40,009 nucleotides of DNA from Lachnospiraceae bacterium (lineage in GTDB: Bacteria; Bacillota_A; Clostridia; Lachnospirales; Lachnospiraceae), in the NCBI GenBank assembly GCA_024684065.1, contig JAIKXO010000159.1, forward strand, positions 1 to 40,009, read 5' to 3'. Each line of letters starts with the position of its first letter. Within the stretch, counting starts at the first letter, position 1. Made by a program: the position numbers and the translations under genes. The notes beneath the pieces are model-generated. The model had not been told where the DNA came from, did not search any database, and saw nothing but the letters and a program-made list of their open reading frames with translations. Below, piece after piece: positions 31,139-39,248 of this stretch.

Positions 31139-32260
31139 ATGATCTACCTGAACAATGCGGCAACCTCCTATCCGAAACCCAAAGCGGTCACAGAGGCCTT
31201 TGTAAGGGCTGTAAACGCGCCTCCGTGCGGACAGTTCAGAAGCAGTGAAACGGAGGGGTCGGATATAGTCGCTGACTGCAAAAATCTCCTTGGAGAGCTT
31301 CTGGGGATTGAAAACCGGGACAGGATATACATGACCTCCGGTTCGACCGAAGCCCTGAATACGATCATTAAGGGGCTTTGCGTTCCGGCGGGACAGATTA
31401 TCACGACCGCGACTGAGCATAACAGCGTGCTGCGCCCTCTGTATAATCTGCCGGATGATACGGGGGAGCCCTTTATCCTTCCCTGTGATGAAAGCGGGCT
31501 TGTGGCTCCGGAGCTTTTTGAGGAGGAGGCGCGGAAGGGGAAGTACAGGGTCATAGTGCTGAATCATTGCTCCAATGTGACAGGCGCCGTGCAGGACGCT
31601 GCCGCGTTCGGCGCCATAGCAGGGAAATACGGCCTGATTTTTGTTTTGGATGCTTCACAGAGTGCAGGTTGTCTTCCGGTTGCGGCCGATGAGTGGCAGG
31701 CGGATGCGCTGGCTTTTACGGGACATAAAAGCCTGCTGGGTCTTCAGGGCACAGGCGGTTTTTATGTCAGAGAGGGAGTTCGGTTAAAGCCGTTAAAATA
31801 CGGGGGTACCGGCCTTGATTCCTCCCGTGTGCGCTATGAAGAGGGACAGTATGAATATGAAGCGGGCACTCAGAACATCGCGGGGATCATTGCCCTTTCG
31901 GAAGGGATCCGTTTTATCCTTAATGAGGGCCTTCAAAACATCATGCGCTGCGAATCGGAGCTTATCACGCTTTTGCTTTCGCTCCTTTCTGAGATCAGAG
32001 GGGTGAAGATTTATGGGAGCAGGCTTAAGGAGAGGGGCCCGGTGTTAAGCTTTGGCATGGATAAACTGCCGCCCGCCGACATTTCCTATATCCTTCAGAA
32101 CAGCTTCGGCATAGTCACAAGGGCAGGTTTCCACTGCAGTCCCTTCATCCATCGGTATATCGGAAGCGGAGAGAAAGGAACCGTACGGATCAGCGTTTCC
32201 TGCTTCAATAAAAGGGAGGATATTCTGGCGCTTTCCGGGGCGCTTAAGGAGCTTATATGA
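31139..32260 (+). CDS. EF2568-type cysteine desulfurase/selenocysteine lyase 2
   Basis: A 373-residue class V PLP enzyme paralogous to the one at 21895-23031. The PLP lysine is K197 (FTGHKSLLGLQG), the histidine block is ATEHNSVLRPLY, and the loop cysteine is C333 in TRAGFHCSPFIHR, with Ser in place of Ala after Cys. Both therefore keep the residues for desulfuration or deselenation. The gene starts 7 nt after preA and ends in an ATGA overlap with the next one, so it is tightly within the preA operon. Two copies in one locus suggest either separate sulfur and selenium duties or separate regulation. Confidence 0.86.
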   Translation: MIYLNNAATSYPKPKAVTEAFVRAVNAPPCGQFRSSETEGSDIVADCKNLLGELLGIENRDRIYMTSGSTEALNTIIKGLCVPAGQIITTATEHNSVLRPLYNLPDDTGEPFILPCDESGLVAPELFEEEARKGKYRVIVLNHCSNVTGAVQDAAAFGAIAGKYGLIFVLDASQSAGCLPVAADEWQADALAFTGHKSLLGLQGTGGFYVREGVRLKPLKYGGTGLDSSRVRYEEGQYEYEAGTQNIAGIIALSEGIRFILNEGLQNIMRCESELITLLLSLLSEIRGVKIYGSRLKERGPVLSFGMDKLPPADISYILQNSFGIVTRAGFHCSPFIHRYIGSGEKGTVRISVSCFNKREDILALSGALKELI

Positions 32261-32544
32261 CGATCACCGGCAAAAGAAGATCACTTGAGACCTGTACCGA
32301 AAGCGGATGGGATGCATATGACCTTATGACAGCCGGGCCCCTTTCGGATGAAGACATAGAGACTCTGCGCAGGCTGGAAGGTTCTTTTCTGTATCTTAAA
32401 AACCTGCGGAAGCCTTTTTTTAAGATAGAAAGCCATAAATATGTGATAAAAGGAGTTAAGGGCGATAACTTTTTCCGGTTCGCGGCCCACCGGGATGATA
32501 TGTCTGAGCTTGACAGGATAATCCGGCTTTTAGAGGCGGAATAA
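32257..32544 (+). CDS. Hypothetical protein, 95 residues, in the preA operon
   Basis: I do not recognise this family. The product has a basic N-terminus (TGKRRSLETC), a predicted two-part alpha/beta body, and ends in an acidic helix (DELDRIIRLLEAE-like: MSELDRIIRLLEAE). It has one cysteine and no metal motif. It is translationally coupled to the second desulfurase (ATGA overlap), so it is surely expressed with it and may be a small partner or acceptor. The length and fold pattern (SHKYVIKGVKGDNFFRFAAHRDD) would also suit a DUF3343-like carrier, but the diagnostic CG motif is absent, so that is not claimed. Confidence 0.7.
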   Translation: MTITGKRRSLETCTESGWDAYDLMTAGPLSDEDIETLRRLEGSFLYLKNLRKPFFKIESHKYVIKGVKGDNFFRFAAHRDDMSELDRIIRLLEAE

Positions 32545-32585
32545 AAATACAGAATTAATAGAATATCAACAGGAGGAAGAAAAAA

Positions 32586-33953
32586 ATGAAGAAAAAAGCA
32601 ATGGAAGAGAAGCTTGTCGTTCGTCCTATAGTAGGATGTCTTACACATTCCCATTTCTGGGAGGGACCGTGCAGAGCGGGGCATGCGGAGGATATGACAA
32701 AGGAAGCCGAGAATGCGGCCGCGGACAGATATTTTGCGAAGATGGGCGAAGAGCTTAAGCAGGTCATCCCCGAGGTTTCGTTACTGCCGATGGTGGACGC
32801 AAGGTATGACGAGAAATTTATCGTGCCAAACGAGGTCTATGCTCAGATCGAAGAGGATATGGATAAGGCGGATATATTCCTTTGCATGGGCTGGAGGATC
32901 CCCAAGCTTGAGCGTTACAGGAAGCCTGTCGTTGTGATGCAGAACGGCAATGAGGGAATAGATTTTGCGGCTTACTGCAGAAATATAGGAGTGGAAGCTT
33001 ACGTTGCAATGGATATAAAGGATCTGAATGAGATCCTCCATTTTCTCTGGGTCAGAAAGGCCATCGCCTCAACAAGGGTCCTTTGCCTTTCGGCGGCGGC
33101 GCAGCCGACCTTTGGCATCCAGAGCCTCATAAGGGATCCGGAGATACTGCGCCAGAAATACGGCCTGGAAGTGATCAAGCTTCCTTTCTACGAGATCGTC
33201 AAGTACATGGATCAGGTGACGGACGAGGAAGCAAAGCCTATAGCTGATAAGATCATTAAGGGGTCGGATGATGTTAAGGTAAACACGGAGTGGTTTATCA
33301 ATGACATAAAGTATTATCTTGCGGCAAAGAAAATGATGGATGTATACGATTGCAACGCGTTTACGACAGCCTGTCATGAACTGTGCACCTCGGAGATCCC
33401 TCAGAACCGCAAATTCACGCCCTGTATGTGCCATTCCATCATGAAGGATGAGGGCATACCGAGCGGCTGTGAGGAAGACCTCAATGCGCTGATGGCAATG
33501 TGCATCATGCAATATACGGCGAACCGCCCGTGCTTCATGGGAAATCCGAACCATGAGACAGATGAGCTTCTTCGGATCCATCATGCGGTACCTGCCCTTT
33601 CAATGAACGGCTACGGGACAGAGCCGTTAAAATATAAGCTCTGGGCCTTCACGGGACAGGGCTTCGGAGGAAAGCTCCAGATAGATTTTACGGAGAATAA
33701 GCAGGACAAGGTCACTCTCGGAAGGTTCAATCCCGCGGGAGACACGATGGTTCTAAAGACCGGAGAAGTGATCCGCACGGAATATGATGACGTATACTGC
33801 AGCCCCTATTATTATATCCAGATGGACGACGCGCGTTCATACATGCATACGCTTGCGGGCTTCGGACATCATCAGGTGCTGATCTTCGGAGATTATTCGA
33901 AGGAGATAAAAGAGCTTTCCCGCTACATGGGCTTTAAGATCGAGGAGGGCTGA
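32586..33953 (+). CDS. L-fucose/L-arabinose isomerase-fold protein
   Basis: The 455-residue protein resembles the FucI/AraA-like group. The C-terminal half holds GIPSGCEEDLNALMAMCIMQYTANRPCFMG (about 290-320), matching the GCE-D pattern in which the Glu binds the catalytic metal, followed by LRIHHAVPALSM and, near the end, AGFGHHQVLIFGDY, which matches the TGHH region of fucose isomerases. A ketol isomerase or a binding-only relative is likely. The natural sugar is unknown, and no sugar kinase or aldolase is nearby. It follows the 95-residue gene by 41 nt with its own AGGAGG SD, probably the end of the preA operon. A ribose-phosphate or nucleoside-sugar role would fit the importer but is speculation. 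Confidence 0.65.
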   Translation: MKKKAMEEKLVVRPIVGCLTHSHFWEGPCRAGHAEDMTKEAENAAADRYFAKMGEELKQVIPEVSLLPMVDARYDEKFIVPNEVYAQIEEDMDKADIFLCMGWRIPKLERYRKPVVVMQNGNEGIDFAAYCRNIGVEAYVAMDIKDLNEILHFLWVRKAIASTRVLCLSAAAQPTFGIQSLIRDPEILRQKYGLEVIKLPFYEIVKYMDQVTDEEAKPIADKIIKGSDDVKVNTEWFINDIKYYLAAKKMMDVYDCNAFTTACHELCTSEIPQNRKFTPCMCHSIMKDEGIPSGCEEDLNALMAMCIMQYTANRPCFMGNPNHETDELLRIHHAVPALSMNGYGTEPLKYKLWAFTGQGFGGKLQIDFTENKQDKVTLGRFNPAGDTMVLKTGEVIRTEYDDVYCSPYYYIQMDDARSYMHTLAGFGHHQVLIFGDYSKEIKELSRYMGFKIEEG

Positions 33954-34003
33954 TAAAGATAATTAGGAATGGATTTGCCGAAAAGATGTAAAAAACACAT
34001 CGC

Positions 34004-34924
34004 TTATAAAAACATCTTCTGGCCCGCAAAGATCACGAGGGGAAGGGATACCGCAAAGAAGAGAGTGGAAAAGAGCACGCTTCTGGCAGCAAGCTCAGGC
34101 TCCATGTCATTCTGTATGGCGTAGATCGCCGAAAGGGTTGCACAGGGGCAGGACAGATACACGAGCATGCAGAGCCTCCCCATACCGTCGGCGGGGATAA
34201 GAGTCAAAAGAAAAAGGGATATGGCCGGTATTAAGAGGTTTCGTATGGCAGTAACGGCGTAAGCCCTTTTTTCTTTGAATATAGCCGAAAGCCTGTGTTC
34301 GGACATCATTACTCCGATTATGATAAGGGACATCGGGGTGATCATGGATCCGACAGAGCTTGCTACGGTCTGAAGCGGATCCGGAAGATGAAGCCCGAAG
34401 ACAAGCATTATTATCAGTATTGCCGTTGATATCATCGGCGGGGTGACCAGATTTTTAAAAATAAACTTTTTCCCGGTAAAGAGACTGAACTGGACTGAAA
34501 AAAAGAGCACGTTGAACGCAACTGTCGCCACGGCGTTATATAATATCGCGATCTCCCCGAATAAAGCATAGCAAAGCGGAAGCCCGAGAAAGGTAACGTT
34601 TGGATAAGTCACCAGTGAAGTAACGGCTGCCCTTACGGGAAGAGGGCTGTTTCTGAGCCTGTGATATATAAGGGAGATGACTGTTGTCGTCCCGAATAAA
34701 AGAAACATTGCGAGAAGAGCTATCGAAAGCCTTGCGATCTCTTTGTTGCTTATCTCCTGGGAGGAAGCCGAAAAGATCGTAAAGGGTAGGATAAGGTTAG
34801 TACACAGACCCGTGAGATATTTTCTCTGATCGGGATTTATGAGCCCTGCCTTCCCGGAAATAAAACCTGTGATGACATAGAGGAAGATAACAAGGATCTG
34901 GGTGAAGACTAAATTCATTGACAT
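34004..34924 (-). CDS. AEC-family (auxin efflux carrier type) transporter
   Basis: A 306-residue membrane protein with about ten helices in two five-helix halves. It starts FTQILVIFLYVITGFISGKAGLINPDQRKYLTGLCTNLILPF, the usual N-terminal block of bacterial AEC/MdcF transporters, and has the half-way TYPNVTFLGLPLCYALFG segment with the conserved Asn-Pro type break. Family members export or import malonate, malate or other organic anions, and the substrate here is not identifiable. No strong SD: AGAAAGAG lies about 10 nt before the first ATG, and Met3 is an alternative. It converges on the sugar-isomerase-like gene and follows the potassium-channel gene on the same strand. Confidence 0.85.
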   Translation of the reverse strand: MSMNLVFTQILVIFLYVITGFISGKAGLINPDQRKYLTGLCTNLILPFTIFSASSQEISNKEIARLSIALLAMFLLFGTTTVISLIYHRLRNSPLPVRAAVTSLVTYPNVTFLGLPLCYALFGEIAILYNAVATVAFNVLFFSVQFSLFTGKKFIFKNLVTPPMISTAILIIMLVFGLHLPDPLQTVASSVGSMITPMSLIIIGVMMSEHRLSAIFKEKRAYAVTAIRNLLIPAISLFLLTLIPADGMGRLCMLVYLSCPCATLSAIYAIQNDMEPELAARSVLFSTLFFAVSLPLVIFAGQKMFL

Positions 34925-34995
34925 GGCGTAAACTCTTTCTGCAGCGTGATTTATGGTGAATGAGCCGTATGCGTAAAACGTATCCGCTTTCGGCG

Positions 34996-35958
34996 TTATT
35001 TCTGACCGATAACATGGATGATCACCCTGTCACCGTGTATAAACCTGAGACCGTGATCAAGCGGAAGCTCTTTATTCTGCCGGGTGACCGAAACCGGGAC
35101 AAGTTCAGGAGGAAGGCAGAGGTCGTCTGATGTCTTTCCAAGCCAGGGATGTTCTCTGTTTATCAGTATGGTTATATTGTCTGTCCTGCCGGACTGGGCT
35201 GTGGAGGAGCTGATCTTCTGAACCTGCCCGACAAAGCCGGCGCTTATGATACCGGTAGGGATGGCGACTATACCCACGCCGAGAAAGGCTATGATGATAG
35301 CCATGATCCGGCCGCCTATAGTGATGGGGTATATATCCCCGTATCCGACGGTCAGCAGCGTTGACATTGACCACCAGATCCCTGAAAAGGCATTTTTAAA
35401 GTTCTCAGGCTGGGCGTCATGCTCTAAGGAGTACATACATAACGACGAGGCAAGCATCAGGATCATGATCAGGCAGACGGAGGAGATGAGCTGTTCCTTC
35501 TTTTCCTTTAACACATCGGATATGACGTTAAAAGCGTCATACTGGGCGTTTATCTTAAACAGCCTGAAAATCCTGAACACCCTTAAAACCCTGAAAGCGA
35601 TCGCGCCGTTTATCAAACCCGGGATATAATATGGTATAATGGTTAAAAGGTCGATCATTCCGTAAAAAGAAAATATGAACAATACGGCGGCATGGAGGGA
35701 TGAATCTTCTGCGGGATAGAGATATTTTGCGGTCCAGAGCCTGAGCGCATATTCCACCGTAAAGACAACGAGGGTGAAGATCTCTAACGGATCAAAATAT
35801 TTTGCATAGGGGGCATACTCTTCATAAGTGGAAAAAAAGGTGATGAAGAGGTTCAGAAATATCACGCCGGTAATAAAGAAGTCAAACAGGATGCTTGGTA
35901 TATCCGGCCTGTTTCCGATCTGTATGATTTCGAATGTTCGTTTTCTTGCTTTTTCCAT
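34996..35958 (-). CDS. Voltage-gated K+ channel with C-terminal RCK-C/TrkA-C-like domain
   Basis: The 320-residue protein has six membrane helices. The S4 segment FRVLRVFRIFRLFK carries Arg at every third position (voltage sensor). The pore helix and selectivity filter are WWSMSTLLTVGYGDIYP, with TVGYGD at 203-208, followed by S6 (AIIIAFLGVGIVAIPTGIISAGF). The cytoplasmic tail (about 255-320: TILINREHPWLGKTSDDLCLPPE...FIHGDRVIIHVIG) resembles a ligand-binding TrkA-C domain. It should be a tetrameric potassium channel, with gating ligand unknown. It shares the divergent gap with clpS. Confidence 0.9.
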   Translation of the reverse strand: MEKARKRTFEIIQIGNRPDIPSILFDFFITGVIFLNLFITFFSTYEEYAPYAKYFDPLEIFTLVVFTVEYALRLWTAKYLYPAEDSSLHAAVLFIFSFYGMIDLLTIIPYYIPGLINGAIAFRVLRVFRIFRLFKINAQYDAFNVISDVLKEKKEQLISSVCLIMILMLASSLCMYSLEHDAQPENFKNAFSGIWWSMSTLLTVGYGDIYPITIGGRIMAIIIAFLGVGIVAIPTGIISAGFVGQVQKISSSTAQSGRTDNITILINREHPWLGKTSDDLCLPPELVPVSVTRQNKELPLDHGLRFIHGDRVIIHVIGQK

Positions 35959-36211
35959 GTTCGTGAATTTTTTCTTTTTATTGAGTCCGGATAATAATGT
36001 GCCTTAAGTTATGTAAACCGACGCACATAATCTCCGAAGGAGATGACCGGCTACAGTATATCATATATTTTAAGAACGTAACAGTCGCAATTCAGTACGG
36101 GAAAGCGCTGAACCGATACCACGGACCGATACCGGATCACAGCGCATCGTCTGTTTCAGAGCCTTTTGCGATCAGGAAACCGCAGGTATCAGGCTGAAAC
36201 CGGAAGCTCCG

Positions 36212-36240
36212 TTACCATGCGTTTCGCACAGGCTTATAAA
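36212..36240 (+). promoter_or_regulatory. Candidate promoter of clpS-clpA
   Basis: TTACCA (36212-36217), 17 nt, TATAAA (36235-36240), giving a very short leader to the GTG start of clpS at 36270 (SD AGGAAGGAAG, 36249-36258). The remainder of the 311-nt gap 35959-36269 has no supported gene. A small open frame at 35997-36197 lacks an SD and homology. Confidence 0.5.
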
Positions 36241-36269
36241 AAAACAACAGGAAGGAAGCTAAGATATAA

Positions 36270-36569
36270 GTGGCAGCACAGGGAGAATTAAAGGAACGCA
36301 CAAAGAACAAAATAAAGGAACCTAAGCTTTATAATGTCATCATGCTTAACGACGACTTTACGACTATGGAGTTTGTGGTGGAGATCCTTATGGATATCTT
36401 CCATAAGCCCAGAGGAGAAGCGGAGTTTCTGATGCTTACGGTGCATAAGAGCGGAAGCGCCATCGTCGGAAGCTATCCCTACGACATCGCATCGACAAAG
36501 GTTGCTGAAGCCCTGTCAAGGGCCAGGGCATCGGGTTTTCCGTTCAGGATGAAGATCAGTGAAGCCTGA
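36270..36569 (+). CDS. clpS: ClpS, ATP-dependent Clp protease adaptor
   Basis: The 99-residue ClpS delivers N-degron substrates to ClpAP. It shows the family core: YNVIMLNDDFTTMEFVVEILMDIFHK (about 21-46), in which the NDD(F)TTMEFV segment forms the N-terminal-residue binding pocket, then AEFLMLTVHKSGSAIVG and YDIASTKVAEALSRARASGFPFR. The start is GTG, supported by AGGAAGGAAG 11 nt upstream, and the first 18 residues are a flexible basic extension. It is followed 35 nt later by clpA. Confidence 0.93.
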   Translation: MAAQGELKERTKNKIKEPKLYNVIMLNDDFTTMEFVVEILMDIFHKPRGEAEFLMLTVHKSGSAIVGSYPYDIASTKVAEALSRARASGFPFRMKISEA

Positions 36570-36604
36570 AGCTTTGGAAATAAAACGGTTCGGAGTATAT
36601 AAAA

Positions 36605-38860
36605 ATGAACATATCAGAAGAAATACAGGATGTTTTGAAAATAGCCGCAGCTTTCGCGAAGCAGCATGAATATGAATATATCACTCCCGAGATGATCTTT
36701 CTCGTTTTGTGTGATATAAACGACTATGCGGAAGCGATAGAAGACTGCGGCGCGGATGTTTCAGCACTTAAAGAGAAATTTGAGAATTTCTGCGGAACAT
36801 ATCTCGACAGGGTGAAGGATGCAGAGCCGATGCTTTCCCTGGGCGTAACACAGGCGGTCACACTTGCGGGGCAGCAGGCCTTAAACAGCGGCAGGGACTG
36901 TATAGAGACGATCCACCTGGTGGATGCCATGCTTAAGCTTCCCGAAAGCTTTGCGTCATACTATTTTCAGGAGCAGGGCATTGAGCCTTCGGAGCTCATA
37001 CGGAAAATCCAGGATATACACGATGAAGCGGAGAATGATGGATACGGGCAGGATGGCTTTGGAGACACCGCTGTAAGCCCGCAGGGACCTGAAGGAAGTG
37101 CTTCGGGGACGGAGTCTCAGAGCTATGCGCCCTGTCTTAATGATGTCCTTCAGGATGTCAATCCGTTAATAGGCAGGGAAGCTGAGCTTGAGCGCACGAT
37201 GGAGGTGCTCTTAAGGCGCGACAAGAACAATCCGCTCTACATAGGAGAGCCCGGGGTTGGAAAGACGGCCATAGTGTACGGATTCGTAAAGCTCTTAAAC
37301 GAAGGGAAGGTGCCGGACGCTTTAAAGGGCAGCAGGGTATATTCCCTGGACCTCGGAAGCATGCTTGCGGGAACCCAGTACAGGGGGGACTTCGAAAAAA
37401 GGCTTAAGAAGGTCTTATCTGATGTCGAAAAGGAAGAGAAGCCGATCATTTTCATAGACGAGATACACAATCTTTCGGGCGCCGGTGCCGTGGGAGAAAG
37501 CTCCTTTGATGCCGCGAATATCCTGAAGCCGTATCTGAGCTTCGGAAAGGTACGCTTCATAGGCGCGACGACCTTTGACGAGCACAAAAAATACTTTGAA
37601 AAGCATAAGAGCCTTGCGCGTAGGTTTCAGAATATAGAGATACCGGAACCCTCGGAGGAGGAGACCGTAAAGATATTAAAGGGCCTGAAAAAGAAGTATG
37701 AGGAATTCCATGGCGTGAAGTACGCAAAAGGAGTTCTGGAATATGCAGCTTCCATGAGCGCAAAGCATATAAATGACAGGTTCCTTCCGGATAAGGCCAT
37801 AGACCTGCTGGACGAATCAGGCGCTTACAGGAAGCTCCATCCTAAGGAAGGCGGTAAACAGACGGTCGGAAAGGATGTTGTCGCGCATGTGCTTACAAAG
37901 ATATGCAGGGTTCCGATCGAGAGTACGGAAGCCGATCCGGATTCAAACCTCGCAACGCTTGAAAAAAGGCTCAAAGCCCGGATATTCGGGCAGGATGAGG
38001 CCATCGGCCAGGTGGTCAATGCGGTCAAGCTCTCAAGGGCGGGCCTTTCAGAGGAGAATAAGCCTTTGGCAAGCCTTTTGTTCGTAGGCCCCACGGGTGT
38101 GGGAAAGACGGAGGTGGCAAAGAGCCTTTCCGAGGAGCTCGGGGTTAAGCTTATCCGCTTTGACATGAGCGAATATGAGGAGAAGCATGCCGTGGCGAAG
38201 CTCATAGGTTCGCCTGCCGGCTATGTGGGTTATGAGGAGGGCGGTCTTCTCACCGGGGAGATACGAAAAAGCCCTTCTTCGGTCCTCCTGCTTGATGAGA
38301 TAGAGAAGGCGCATCCTGATATCTACAACGTGCTTTTACAGGTCATGGACTATGCCACTCTAACGGATAACCAGGGGAGAAAAGCCGATTTCAGGAACGT
38401 GATCCTTATCATGACCTCAAACGCCGGCGCGAACCGAATCGGAAAGAATGCCATTGGCTTCAACAGCAGCGCCCATGACTACGGGGCTCTCATGGAAGAG
38501 GTGAAGCGTATTTTTCAGCCCGAGTTCAGGAACCGCTTAAGCAGGATCGTATCCTTCAACGGCATGGACGGTAAGATGGCGGAGCTCATAACTGACAAAA
38601 AGCTGAATGAATTAAAGGCGGTGCTTGAAAAAAAGAAGATCAGCCTGAATGCTGACAAAAAGGCAATGGAACTGATAATGAAAAAAGGCATTACACCCGA
38701 ATTCGGCGCAAGGGAGATAGACAGGGTGCTGAGGAATGAAGTAAAGCCCCTGTTTGTAGACGAGATATTGTTCGGGAGGCTCAAAAACGGCGGGAATCTG
38801 ACACTTACTGCCGACGCATCTGAGTTTAAGATCGAGATACGGAAAAAAAGCACCGGTTGA
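36605..38860 (+). CDS. clpA: ClpA, AAA+ unfoldase of the ClpAP protease
   Basis: A 751-residue Hsp100 protein: N-domain (about 1-145) that docks ClpS, an acidic Gly/Ser linker (about 145-178), first AAA+ domain with Walker A GEPGVGKT (214-221) and Walker B IIFIDEIHNL, no long middle coiled coil (so ClpA rather than ClpB or ClpC), and second AAA+ domain with Walker A GPTGVGKT (495-502) and Walker B SVLLLDEIEKAHPD. The loop IGKNAIGFNSS contains the IGF/IGL motif needed to bind ClpP. It forms an operon with clpS, and clpP is not in the window. The stop is followed by no obvious terminator. Confidence 0.94.
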   Translation: MNISEEIQDVLKIAAAFAKQHEYEYITPEMIFLVLCDINDYAEAIEDCGADVSALKEKFENFCGTYLDRVKDAEPMLSLGVTQAVTLAGQQALNSGRDCIETIHLVDAMLKLPESFASYYFQEQGIEPSELIRKIQDIHDEAENDGYGQDGFGDTAVSPQGPEGSASGTESQSYAPCLNDVLQDVNPLIGREAELERTMEVLLRRDKNNPLYIGEPGVGKTAIVYGFVKLLNEGKVPDALKGSRVYSLDLGSMLAGTQYRGDFEKRLKKVLSDVEKEEKPIIFIDEIHNLSGAGAVGESSFDAANILKPYLSFGKVRFIGATTFDEHKKYFEKHKSLARRFQNIEIPEPSEEETVKILKGLKKKYEEFHGVKYAKGVLEYAASMSAKHINDRFLPDKAIDLLDESGAYRKLHPKEGGKQTVGKDVVAHVLTKICRVPIESTEADPDSNLATLEKRLKARIFGQDEAIGQVVNAVKLSRAGLSEENKPLASLLFVGPTGVGKTEVAKSLSEELGVKLIRFDMSEYEEKHAVAKLIGSPAGYVGYEEGGLLTGEIRKSPSSVLLLDEIEKAHPDIYNVLLQVMDYATLTDNQGRKADFRNVILIMTSNAGANRIGKNAIGFNSSAHDYGALMEEVKRIFQPEFRNRLSRIVSFNGMDGKMAELITDKKLNELKAVLEKKKISLNADKKAMELIMKKGITPEFGAREIDRVLRNEVKPLFVDEILFGRLKNGGNLTLTADASEFKIEIRKKSTG

Positions 38861-38993
38861 TATCCGGAGGCTTCCAGCTTTATATTGATAAAAAAACCAC
38901 GTTGCAATAAAATATGATAAGGCCGTAAATTAAAAAGAGTCATCGGTTTCTATGAGGCCGTTCCGGATATTTAAGGAGCGGAAGACCTTTTAA

Positions 38994-39064
38994 CATAGGA
39001 GCCCCCGACTCTGAAGAGGGTATGTCAGATATTTCAGGGGCAAAAACCCCTTTCAATAGAGGAG
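38994..39064 (+). repeat. Two-hairpin leader repeat A, copy 4
   Basis: ATAGGAGCCCCCGACT then CTGAAGAGGGTATGTCAGAT, ATTTCAGGGG-CAAAAA-CCCCTTTC and AATAGAGGAG. Identity with copy 2 continues upstream (CCTTTTAACATAGGAG here, CCTCTTTTAATATAGGAG there). It lies 185 nt before the next gene, further than in the other copies, with repeat B in between. Confidence 0.8.
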
Positions 39065-39187
39065 AAGATATAAAGAGGCGGAGGACGTTATACTCAATAA
39101 CTGAATTAAATTCCATTATTGATTATAACATGATGCGGCCGGCTGTGTAAGGAAATCAACCGCTTTGTGGCATGCAGCCCTCGCGGC

Positions 39188-39223
39188 CTCATTAACGAAA
39201 CGGCAGGCTATTTCGTTAATGAG
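39188..39223. repeat. Palindromic repeat B, copy 3
   Basis: CTCATTAACGAAACGGC (39188-39204) and GCTATTTCGTTAATGAG (39207-39223) are near-perfect inverted copies around AG. It is followed at once by CAAAAAATAAAAGGAGG, the SD of the beta-helix gene. The remainder of the 388-nt gap 38861-39248 shows no gene. Confidence 0.85.
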
Positions 39224-39248
39224 CAAAAAATAAAAGGAGGATGTACGA

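Noticed and set aside
35997..36197. Small open frame between the K+ channel and clpS
   Set aside because: No SD, no recognisable pattern, and the clpS promoter region follows. Considered non-coding.
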